Below, piece after piece: positions 34,288-41,644 of a stretch of DNA of 64,000 nucleotides. The stretch is from contig JBIKIN010000009.1 in assembly GCA_044361595.1 (NCBI GenBank), positions 1 to 64,000 on the forward strand, read 5' to 3'. Both the position numbers and the translations under genes were made by a program. The DNA is from Pseudopedobacter sp044361595 (GTDB lineage Bacteria > Bacteroidota > Bacteroidia > Sphingobacteriales > Sphingobacteriaceae). The notes beneath the pieces are model-generated. The model made no database searches. It saw only the letters and a program-made list of their open reading frames with translations, and was not told where the DNA came from. Position 1 is the first letter of the stretch. Each line of letters opens with the position of its first letter.

Positions 34288-35172
34288 TTATCCGTTAGAT
34301 AATGCTGCTGCACCACTCACAATTTCAGAAAGTTCTGTTGTAATGGCAGCTTGTCTAGCTTGGTTGTAAGCTAACTTAAGCTTTTTTAATAAGTCGCCAG
34401 CGTTATCAGTAGCCTTATCCATTGCAGTCATTCTTGCACCGTGTTCAGATGCATGTGAATCTAATACCGCTTTATAAAGTTGTATTTTAATATTTTTAGG
34501 GATTAATGCCTCTACAATTTCTTCTTGAGATGGCTCTAAAATATAATCAGTTTGGTTTGTAGCAACATTTTGTTTGTTTTCTACTTTTGGTACAGGAAGT
34601 AATTGTTCTATAGTTAAAATTTGCATTGCTGCATTTTTAAATTGATTATAAACTACTTCTACCTTATCAAACTTTTTATCAACAAAACCTTGCATAATAG
34701 ACTCAGTAATTACAGAGATATTATCAAAATTTAAAGCAGCATAAACATCATTATTGTTGCCAATAACGTTGTATTTTCTCTTCTCATAATAATCTTGAGC
34801 TTTTTTACCAATGGCAACAATATGCAAGTTGCCGTTTTGTTGTAAAGAACTGTATTTGTCAGAAATTAATTGATTAGCTGTTTTAATTGCATTTGTATTA
34901 AAAGCGCCAGCCAAGCCTCTATTAGAAGTTACAACAACTATTAAAACGTTTTTAATTTCACGTTCTTGAGTATACACAGATGCTCCCTCTTCTAAACTTG
35001 AAGATAAATTACCTAATATTTCTTTTAATTTATTGGCATACGGACGTAATTGAATAATAGCATTAGTAGCTCTTTTTAATTTAGCTGCCGAAACCATTTT
35101 CATCGCCTTGGTAATCTGTTGAGTAGAACTTACCGATGTGATTCTGATTCTTACTTCTTTTAAATTTGCCAT
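34288..35172 (-). CDS. atpG: ATP synthase F1 gamma subunit
   Basis: Central rotor stalk of the F1 sector. MANLKEVRIRITSVSSTQQITKAMKMVSAAKLKRA is the conserved N-terminal helix, VVTSNRGLAGAFN the middle signature, and the C-terminal helix LKLAYNQARQAAITTELSEIVSGAAAL is the family end. At 294 residues it is slightly longer than E. coli gamma. It is the last gene of the minus-strand cluster; atpD and atpC do not follow. Confidence 0.97.
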   Translation of the reverse strand: MANLKEVRIRITSVSSTQQITKAMKMVSAAKLKRATNAIIQLRPYANKLKEILGNLSSSLEEGASVYTQEREIKNVLIVVVTSNRGLAGAFNTNAIKTANQLISDKYSSLQQNGNLHIVAIGKKAQDYYEKRKYNVIGNNNDVYAALNFDNISVITESIMQGFVDKKFDKVEVVYNQFKNAAMQILTIEQLLPVPKVENKQNVATNQTDYILEPSQEEIVEALIPKNIKIQLYKAVLDSHASEHGARMTAMDKATDNAGDLLKKLKLAYNQARQAAITTELSEIVSGAAALSNG

Positions 35173-35181
35173 TCTTTATTT

Positions 35182-35271
35182 AGATGTGAGATTGGAGATG
35201 TGAGAATTGAGATGACTTCCTAGTCGGCTCAATTAGTCTCATATCTCATATCTCAATACTCAATTCTAAGA
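35182..35271. repeat. GATGTGAGATTGAG-type tract with internal inverted symmetry
   Basis: The gap between atpA and atpG is made of words like GAGATGTGAGAATTGAGATG on the left and TCTCATATCTCAATACTCAATTC on the right, so the two halves can pair imperfectly. It would form a leaky stem within the ATP synthase transcript. Confidence 0.6.
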
Positions 35272-36846
35272 TTAATATTTCCCTGAGATTTCCTTAGCTA
35301 CAGTTTCTAAAACACCAGTTAAGCTATCATCAAATTTACCAGCTTTTAACGCTGCTAAAACTTCTGGATGACGTTGCTCTAATTGAGTTGTATATTCTGC
35401 TTCAAACTCTCTAACCTTATTAACAGGTACATTTCTCATCAAGTTTTTAACACCTGCGTAGATAATTGCTACTTGCTTTTCAACTGTAACTGGTGAGAAT
35501 TGTCCTTGCTTTAAAATTTCTACGTTTCTAGCACCTTTGTCTAAAACCAATTTAGTTGAAGCATCTAAGTCAGAACCAAATTTAGAGAAAGCTTCCAATT
35601 CGCGGTATTGCGCTTGGTCTAATTTCAATGTACCGGCAACTTTCTTCATAGATTTAATTTGAGCATTACCACCTACACGAGATACAGAAATACCTACGTT
35701 AATAGCTGGACGAACACCTGCGTTAAATAAGTTAGATTCTAAGAATATCTGACCATCTGTAATTGAAATTACGTTAGTAGGGATATAAGCAGAAACGTCA
35801 CCAGCTTGAGTTTCGATAATTGGTAATGCAGTTAAAGAGCCTCCTCCTTTTACAATACTTCTTATAGATTCTGGTAAATCATTCATTTGCTTAGCGATAG
35901 AATCGTTCTGATTGATTTTGGCAGCTCTCTCTAGTAAACGGCTGTGTAGGTAGAAAACGTCACCCGGGTAAGCTTCACGTCCTGGAGGGCGCTTTAATAA
36001 TAATGAAACCTCGCGGTAAGCTACAGCTTGCTTAGATAAATCATCATAAACAATTAAAGCTGGTCTTCCTGTATCACGGAAAAACTCGCCAATTGCTGCA
36101 CCAGCAAATGGAGCGTAAAATTGCATTGGCGCAGGATCTGCAGCAGAAGCAGCAACAACAACTGTATAAGCCATTGCACCCTTTTCTTCTAATGCTTTAA
36201 CTACGTTAGCAACTGTACTTGCTTTTTGTCCAATAGCAACATATATACAAAATACAGGAGCTCCTGCATCGTAAAATTCTTTTTGATTAATAATGGTATC
36301 TATACAAACTGCAGATTTTCCAGTTTGACGATCACCAATAACTAGCTCACGTTGACCACGACCAATTGGAATCATAGCATCAATAGCCTTAATACCAGTT
36401 TGTAATGGCTCGGTTACTGGCTGACGGTAAATAACACCTGGCGCTTTACGCTCTAAAGGCATTTCGTAAGTAGTACCAGTAATTGGTCCTTTACCATCAA
36501 TTGGAGCACCTAAAGTATTAACCACACGACCTAACATACCTTCACCTACGTTAATAGATGCAATACGTTTTGTACGTTTAATGGTATCACCTTCTTTAAT
36601 TTCGTCAGACTGACCTAACAAAACCACACCAACATTGTCTTCTTCTAAGTTTAAAACAATACCTTGTAAGCCTGATTCAAATTCAACCAGCTCACCTGCT
36701 TGTACTTTTGTTAAACCATAAACACGAGCAATACCGTCACCCACTTGGAGTACTGTACCTACCTCTTCTAATTCAGTTTCTGACTTAAATCCTGATAACT
36801 GTTGACGTAATATCGCCGAAACTTCATCTGGTCTTACCTCTACCAT
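35272..36846 (-). CDS. atpA: ATP synthase F1 alpha subunit
   Basis: Non-catalytic nucleotide-binding subunit of F1. It has the Walker A GDRQTGKSAVC, QKASTVANVVKALEEKGAM, and the signature PAINVGISVSRVGGNAQ near residue 370. At 524 residues the length is normal. The start VEVRPDEVSAILRQQL (after MVE) is standard. A 143 bp gap separates it from atpH. Confidence 0.97.
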   Translation of the reverse strand: MVEVRPDEVSAILRQQLSGFKSETELEEVGTVLQVGDGIARVYGLTKVQAGELVEFESGLQGIVLNLEEDNVGVVLLGQSDEIKEGDTIKRTKRIASINVGEGMLGRVVNTLGAPIDGKGPITGTTYEMPLERKAPGVIYRQPVTEPLQTGIKAIDAMIPIGRGQRELVIGDRQTGKSAVCIDTIINQKEFYDAGAPVFCIYVAIGQKASTVANVVKALEEKGAMAYTVVVAASAADPAPMQFYAPFAGAAIGEFFRDTGRPALIVYDDLSKQAVAYREVSLLLKRPPGREAYPGDVFYLHSRLLERAAKINQNDSIAKQMNDLPESIRSIVKGGGSLTALPIIETQAGDVSAYIPTNVISITDGQIFLESNLFNAGVRPAINVGISVSRVGGNAQIKSMKKVAGTLKLDQAQYRELEAFSKFGSDLDASTKLVLDKGARNVEILKQGQFSPVTVEKQVAIIYAGVKNLMRNVPVNKVREFEAEYTTQLEQRHPEVLAALKAGKFDDSLTGVLETVAKEISGKY

Positions 36847-36989
36847 TGTTTTTTATTTAAGAGTTTTATATTTTTTAATTTTTTTCCCTTTTGTTTGGGT
36901 CTTGTTTCCGATTTCTTTTTTTAATTTTTCCTTAAAGAAATTTATTGAAATCGATTTTATTAATTTCAGGTTTAACCCCGAAATTTTAA

Positions 36990-37538
36990 TTATGCGATAA
37001 CCTTTTGTGCAAATTCTTTTTTAACTCTGTTTAAGCTACTAGAAATGCTACTATCAAATTGTTGATCACCAACAGTTAAAACGAAGCCACCAATTAAGTT
37101 TGTATCTACAGTTTCCTTTAAGATAACCTCTCCACCAGTTGATGCTTTAACTTTAGCAATTATTTCTTTTCTTGTTGCTTCTGTTAATGCAGCTGCCGAT
37201 ACAACCTTAGCGGTTACAATATTTTTGTATTGGTTATATTGGCGTAAAAATTCTTTTGCAGTGCCATAAATAATTTCGGCTCTGCCTTTATCAACAACTA
37301 TCTTTAAAAAAGCAGATGTCACGGTGTGAATTTTTTCGCTAAAAATGGCCTTTAAAATGGCATTCTTTTTTCCTAACGGAATAATTGGGTTTTTAACAAC
37401 CGCCTGTAAATGAGAGTTAGCTTTAAGTGTATCCACAAAAAGTTGCATATCTCCTTTAATTTCCTCCAGAGCTTTTTGCTCTAAAGCTAAATCAAGTAAT
37501 GATTTTGCGTACCTCGATGCTACTTTTATTTCTGACAT
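36990..37538 (-). CDS. atpH: ATP synthase F1 delta subunit
   Basis: Peripheral stalk subunit that links F1 to the b dimer. The 182-residue protein starts SEIKVASRYAKSLLDLALEQ, the usual delta N-terminus, and ends GGFVLTVGDQQFDSSISSSLNRVKKEF, the conserved C-terminal signature. It lies between atpF and atpA in the normal order. Confidence 0.95.
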   Translation of the reverse strand: MSEIKVASRYAKSLLDLALEQKALEEIKGDMQLFVDTLKANSHLQAVVKNPIIPLGKKNAILKAIFSEKIHTVTSAFLKIVVDKGRAEIIYGTAKEFLRQYNQYKNIVTAKVVSAAALTEATRKEIIAKVKASTGGEVILKETVDTNLIGGFVLTVGDQQFDSSISSSLNRVKKEFAQKVIA

Positions 37539-37544
37539 TTATTA

Positions 37545-37629
37545 GTTTGTTAGATGATTAGTTTATTAGTTTGTTAGTTTTTGCTAGGCGTTTTTACGCC
37601 CAATCAACTAACCAACAGATAACTAAATA
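37545..37629. repeat. TTAGTTTGTTAG word tract between atpH and atpF
   Basis: The gap reads in repeats of GATTAGTTTATTAGTTTGTTAG on one side and CAATCAACTAACCAACAG on the other, flanking TAGGCGTTTTTACGCCCA, which can form a small hairpin (GGCG TTTTTA CGCC). It has the same two-sided design as the atpA-atpG gap. Confidence 0.6.
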
Positions 37630-38124
37630 CTAATTTAATTTTACGTCCTTTAACAAGTCACTTACCAAAGCATCTTGTGATTTTTTATCTTCAAATTGTT
37701 TGCGAAGAACCTTTTCAGCTATATCTATTGATAATGCCGCTACTTGGTTTTTAACTTCATCTAGAGCAGCAATTTTTTGATTATTAATCTCAACCTTAGC
37801 TTTCTCTATTAACTTAGTACCTTCCGATTGTGCTAAATTTTTTGCTTCGGCAACAATCTGATCTTTTAATTCTTTAGCTTCTTTTAAAATTGCATCACGC
37901 TCTATTCTAGCTTGCTTTAACAATTCTTCGTTTTGATTAGTTAATCTAGCCATTTCTTCACGAGCTAAATCTGCTTTATTTAAAGCATCTTCTATAGAAC
38001 GCTCACGCTCATGAATTGCGCCTAACATAGGCTTCCATGCTGCTTTTTTCAATATAAAGAAAAGAAATAGGAAAGAAATACTTGTCCAAAAAACTAAACC
38101 AATACTTGGGGTTACTAAATCCAT
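37630..38124 (-). CDS. atpF: ATP synthase F0 b subunit
   Basis: Membrane-anchored peripheral stalk. One N-terminal helix (SIGLVFWTSISFLFLFFILKKAAW) is followed by a long charged coiled coil (ERERSIEDALNKADLAREEM and on) as in all b subunits. 164 residues is normal. It follows atpE after a terminator-like hairpin. Confidence 0.95.
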   Translation of the reverse strand: MDLVTPSIGLVFWTSISFLFLFFILKKAAWKPMLGAIHERERSIEDALNKADLAREEMARLTNQNEELLKQARIERDAILKEAKELKDQIVAEAKNLAQSEGTKLIEKAKVEINNQKIAALDEVKNQVAALSIDIAEKVLRKQFEDKKSQDALVSDLLKDVKLN

Positions 38125-38164
38125 TTTATTGTATGTTTATATTAATTATTGTTTGTCGATTTTT

Positions 38165-38205
38165 AAAAAAAAATCTAAAATGTAGCCAATCGCCACATTT
38201 TAGAT
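38165..38205 (-). terminator. Terminator-like hairpin (attenuator) between atpE and atpF
   Basis: On the minus strand, the 11 bp stem ATCTAAAATGT/ACATTTTAGAT (38195-38205 and 38173-38183, loop about 11 nt) is followed at once by a run of nine T (complement of 38165-38173). It comes 17 bp past the atpE stop. It looks like an intrinsic terminator; since atpF lies downstream in the same cluster, partial read-through is expected, giving more atpE message. Confidence 0.75.
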
Positions 38206-38221
38206 TAGTTTTGGATTATCC

Positions 38222-38437
38222 TTATGCAGGATTGTTTCCTAATAAAGCTACTACCACCGCGAATAAAGCAACACCTTCTACAAGGGCTGCTGCAATGATC
38301 ATTGCTGTTTGAATTTTTGAAGCAGCCTCTGGCTGACGAGCAATACCTTCCATTGCTTTTCCACCAACTTGACCAATACCGATACCTGCACCGATAACTG
38401 CTAAACCTGCACCAATTGCAGCGATTGAACCTACCAT
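38222..38437 (-). CDS. atpE: ATP synthase F0 c subunit
   Basis: Two-helix rotor-ring subunit, 71 residues. The first helix is glycine-rich (GAGLAVIGAGIGIGQVGG), the loop is ARQPE, and the ion-binding carboxylate is E54 in AAALVEGVALF. After the glutamate comes Gly, not Ser or Thr, so the Na+ signature is not complete and proton coupling is likely. Confidence 0.97.
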   Translation of the reverse strand: MVGSIAAIGAGLAVIGAGIGIGQVGGKAMEGIARQPEAASKIQTAMIIAAALVEGVALFAVVVALLGNNPA

Positions 38438-38537
38438 AACTGTAATTTTAATATATGATTGTTAAACAAAATGTTTCTTTTTTATGGGAGCAAAATTTCA
38501 ATAACTATTAGTCCTGAATCTTTACTCTTTCTTCTTT

Positions 38538-39641
38538 TTAATGATGATGCTCTTCTACTGCCGTTCCAATGAACAATGCAGTTAACATTGTAAAAATAAA
38601 AGCTTGTAAGAATGCAACTAAGAGTTCTAACACATCCATAAAAATCACAAAAGCAACAGAAACTGGTGCAATTGCAATAGTTTTAAATATAAATATTAAC
38701 GAAACTAAACTTAATACAATAATGTGACCCGCAGTTATGTTTGCGAATAAACGAATCATCAATGCAAATGGCTTTGAGAAAACACCAATTATTTCTACTA
38801 CCCACATAATTGGTAATAACCAAAAAGGCACATCGGGTTTGAATATGTGAGACCAGTAATATTTATTACCATTAACGTTCACTACTATCAATACAATTGT
38901 TGCTAATACCATGGTAATAGCGATGTTTCCAGTTACGTTTGCGCTTCCCGGGAAAATGGGAATTAAACCCAATAAATTATTAACCCATATAAAAAAGAAA
39001 ATAGTTAATAATAAAGGCATAAACTTTTCGTATTTGTAACCAATATTAGGTCTGGCAATGTCATCTCTAATAAAAATGATTATTGGCTCAATCCATGATT
39101 GGAGTCCTTTTGGAGCTTTTCCAACCGATTTCTTATAAGCACCAGCGACGCTTAAAAAGATGATTAAGATTACGGCAATAGAAAGAAAAAGTGCAAAAAC
39201 GTTTTTAGTTATTGAAAAGTCATAAATTTTTGATGATAATTCTTCATCAACTTCCCCATTCGCATTTAGTACTTTAATGTGCTCTTCTTCGTTTAAGTAA
39301 GTGTATTTACTAGTAAAAGCAATTGGTTCATGGTGTTCATCCATTAATTTAGATGATGAAAAAACATCCAAACCATTTGGAGTAAATAATATAACAGGTA
39401 ATGGCATTGAAGTATGTCCCCACAAATGGAAGCTATGAGAATCGCCTATGTGCTCTAAAATTGTAGCAGTAGGGTCAAACTTTTCTTCTCCATGTGGTGC
39501 AGCATGCTCATTTTTTGCAGCGTTATCCTTAGCCTCAATATCCTCACTGGCTAATGCCTGAAAGGATAAAAATGTAATAAAAAGAGCGAATAAAGCTTTT
39601 AAAGCAGAATTTTTTAAATTTAAAATGGGGCTAAAATACAT
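38538..39641 (-). CDS. atpB: ATP synthase F0 a subunit
   Basis: Proton-channel subunit. The 367-residue product is longer than E. coli AtpB because of an N-terminal signal-like helix (ALFALFITFLSFQALA) and a His-rich extramembrane stretch (NEHAAPHGEEKFDPTATILEHIGDSHSFHLW), a known feature of Bacteroidota a subunits. The core has the conserved Arg in KPFALMIRLFANITAGHII. It starts 15 bp after the AtpI-like gene. Confidence 0.96.
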   Translation of the reverse strand: MYFSPILNLKNSALKALFALFITFLSFQALASEDIEAKDNAAKNEHAAPHGEEKFDPTATILEHIGDSHSFHLWGHTSMPLPVILFTPNGLDVFSSSKLMDEHHEPIAFTSKYTYLNEEEHIKVLNANGEVDEELSSKIYDFSITKNVFALFLSIAVILIIFLSVAGAYKKSVGKAPKGLQSWIEPIIIFIRDDIARPNIGYKYEKFMPLLLTIFFFIWVNNLLGLIPIFPGSANVTGNIAITMVLATIVLIVVNVNGNKYYWSHIFKPDVPFWLLPIMWVVEIIGVFSKPFALMIRLFANITAGHIIVLSLVSLIFIFKTIAIAPVSVAFVIFMDVLELLVAFLQAFIFTMLTALFIGTAVEEHHH

Positions 39642-39655
39642 CTATTACGTGTTTT

Positions 39656-40045
39656 TTACTTCTTAATTTGGTGGCGCAAGTTACGTAACAAACAATAAAT
39701 TTCAAAGGTTGTAAACAATAAATAAATAGAAAAAAAATTAATGATGAATAATATGCTTTCTACCTTAGTTTTTTGAGTAAAAAAAAGTAAAAAAAATAGG
39801 GTTAAAAATAATCTGATGCTAATGGCAGCCAATAGTATAAATGTTTGGTTATCGCCACCTTTTTTTAATCCCAAATCTGATACGTAATATACTATTAGGG
39901 TAACAATTGCCATAAAAGCAAAAATAATCCAATAGTTTTCTACTAAAATTTTTTGAGGGTAAAACAGGTAAGATATCATATAGCTTACTACAGCACTTAA
40001 CGCAATAAGTATGAAGTAGAACATTAAAAATTTAGAAAACTTCAT
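39656..40045 (-). CDS. AtpI-like membrane protein
   Basis: A 129-residue protein with four membrane helices (MFYFILIALSAVVSYMISYLF, YWIIFAFMAIVTLIVYYV, and two more). Its place between the AtpZ gene and atpB matches the AtpI-type helper that aids c-ring assembly or divalent-ion transport. Sequence alone is too generic to prove it. The gap to AtpZ is 3 bp and to atpB 14 bp. Confidence 0.7.
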   Translation of the reverse strand: MKFSKFLMFYFILIALSAVVSYMISYLFYPQKILVENYWIIFAFMAIVTLIVYYVSDLGLKKGGDNQTFILLAAISIRLFLTLFFLLFFTQKTKVESILFIINFFSIYLLFTTFEIYCLLRNLRHQIKK

Positions 40046-40048
40046 TTT

Positions 40049-40267
40049 TTATTTTAAACTTCTAAAAACACTGATAATAGATATTATTACTCCAAACAAA
40101 CTAAAAGCAGCGGTATAAATAGGAGTAGTCATTTTTTGATTTTCGTCCAATTTAATGCCTATTATACTAAAAACAGCAATAATGGCAATCATTTGAAACG
40201 CTAATGAGGAGTATTTAACGTATGCGTTAAGCGGTTGCTTCTTTTCTTGATTTTGATTGTTCATCAA
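40049..40267 (-). CDS. AtpZ/AtpI-family protein
   Basis: A 72-residue membrane protein with two helices (SSLAFQMIAIIAVFSIIGIKLDE and YTAAFSLFGVIISIISVF). The layout, YVKYSSLAFQM then IGIKLDE, is that of the AtpZ family encoded ahead of ATP synthase operons. The start (MMNNQNQEKKQPLN) lies inside the end of the bactofilin gene, a 41 bp overlap in another frame. Confidence 0.8.
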   Translation of the reverse strand: MMNNQNQEKKQPLNAYVKYSSLAFQMIAIIAVFSIIGIKLDENQKMTTPIYTAAFSLFGVIISIISVFRSLK

Positions 40268-40664
40268 TATCTAAATTATTTTTAATCATAGATTTTGTTT
40301 GCGATATTCCTGTTTCGCAGTATCCTTTAATAACAGCGCCATTTTCAACAACCAATTTATTGGCTAAAATATTTCCACTTATTAATGCTGGTTCTTTTAA
40401 GAATAAAATTTCTGAAGTTGTAATGTCTCCACTTACTTTTCCAGATACCTCGGCACTTTCTGCGTTAATATTTCCAATTATTTCTCCAGTTTCACCAACC
40501 ACTACTTTAGCTTTTGATTTAACATCACCAGTAATTTTACCATCAATCCTAATATCACCTTTAGTGATTAAGTCTCCTTTTATTTCTGTACCTAAACCTA
40601 CAATATTTATAGAGCCGGCTTTTAAATCTTTGGCATTATTTTCTGTTTTTTTGTTAAATATCAT
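40227..40664 (-). CDS. Bactofilin (polymer-forming cytoskeletal protein)
   Basis: A 145-residue bactofilin. The core (GTEIKGDLITKGDIRIDGKITGDVKSKAKVVVGETGEIIGN) is a run of six-residue turns of a beta-helix, as in BacA/CcmA. These proteins polymerise without nucleotide and guide wall enzymes or shape. The M23 peptidase gene lies 12 bp upstream, an arrangement also seen in organisms where bactofilin and LytM peptidases act together. The 3' end overlaps the AtpZ gene by 41 bp. Confidence 0.9.
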   Translation of the reverse strand: MIFNKKTENNAKDLKAGSINIVGLGTEIKGDLITKGDIRIDGKITGDVKSKAKVVVGETGEIIGNINAESAEVSGKVSGDITTSEILFLKEPALISGNILANKLVVENGAVIKGYCETGISQTKSMIKNNLDIDEQSKSRKEATA

Positions 40665-40676
40665 ATCAATTAAAAA

Positions 40677-41543
40677 TTAAAATGTCATATAATTTTTGGG
40701 GTCTACGGCATTTCCGTTATACCAAAGTTCAAAATGTAAGTGTGGCCCAGTCGATAGTTCACCCGTGTTGCCTACAATAGCGATTACTTCACCTGCGCTA
40801 ACAAAACTACCAGCTTTCTTTAATAAAACACTACAATGTTTATATACCGAAACTAGGTTGTTACCATGTTGAATGATAATTACATAGCCTGTTTCTGATG
40901 TAAAGTTAGAGAAAACTACCGAGCCTTCTAGTGTAGATTTGATATTTTCGTTTTTTCTGGTGCTAATATCTATGCCAAAATGTTGTTTTTTGTAATCAAA
41001 ATTATCTGAAATTTGGCCTTTTAATGGACTAAAAAAAGCGTATGAGGCAATACCACTTTTAGGCTTATTATCTTCTGCATTTAAATCAAATTGCCCTTCC
41101 GATTCTATGATTTTTCTTAACTCTTTTTCTTCTTTTGATATTTTTTGATTTAAAACTATACTATCTGTTGCTTTTGTGCCATCATTAGCAACCTTGGTAA
41201 TTTGATTTTTACCTACGTTACCATTAATTACATTTTTTAGATTTTCTAAATAAGCATCATTAGCTTGAACCAATTTTTGTAAAGAGTCTACTTTTGCATA
41301 ACCCAGTATGATTTCTTTTTTAGAACTAGCATCAGTAACTCCCCCAATATATTCTTTAAGTGGGGTATATTTTATGGTTGTAATGGTTAAAAAAATAAAC
41401 AAAATTGCAAAAGCTGTTGCACCTATTATTAGGTACCACAAAGACGCGTTAAACGAAGCTTTTTCTTCAAATGTATCATCATTTAAAATAACAAGCTTGT
41501 ATTTTTCTTTTAATTTTGTGATGAGTTTTTTTATTTTACTCAT
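40677..41543 (-). CDS. M23-family (LytM) peptidoglycan endopeptidase
   Basis: Inner-membrane-anchored wall hydrolase. One helix lies near residues 33-56 (WYLIIGATAFAILFIFLTIT), then a coiled-coil region, then a LytM domain from about residue 175. The zinc ligands are present: HFGIDIS (HxxxD) and GPHLHFELW (HxH). The middle His is in VYKHCSVLL. So it should be enzymatically active. It heads the minus-strand transcript with bactofilin and the ATP synthase genes. Confidence 0.92.
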   Translation of the reverse strand: MSKIKKLITKLKEKYKLVILNDDTFEEKASFNASLWYLIIGATAFAILFIFLTITTIKYTPLKEYIGGVTDASSKKEIILGYAKVDSLQKLVQANDAYLENLKNVINGNVGKNQITKVANDGTKATDSIVLNQKISKEEKELRKIIESEGQFDLNAEDNKPKSGIASYAFFSPLKGQISDNFDYKKQHFGIDISTRKNENIKSTLEGSVVFSNFTSETGYVIIIQHGNNLVSVYKHCSVLLKKAGSFVSAGEVIAIVGNTGELSTGPHLHFELWYNGNAVDPKNYMTF

Positions 41544-41644
41544 GTTGTAAATTAAATAAAGGGTTAATTGATAAATTATCTCTGTATTTTTGGCAATATA
41601 AAATAAATTTGACCGTAATAAATCAGTAATCTAAAAATTAGCTT

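Noticed and set aside
38222..38437. Sodium-coupled ATP synthase
   Set aside because: The carboxylate E54 is followed by Gly rather than Ser/Thr, so the Na+ ligand set is incomplete.
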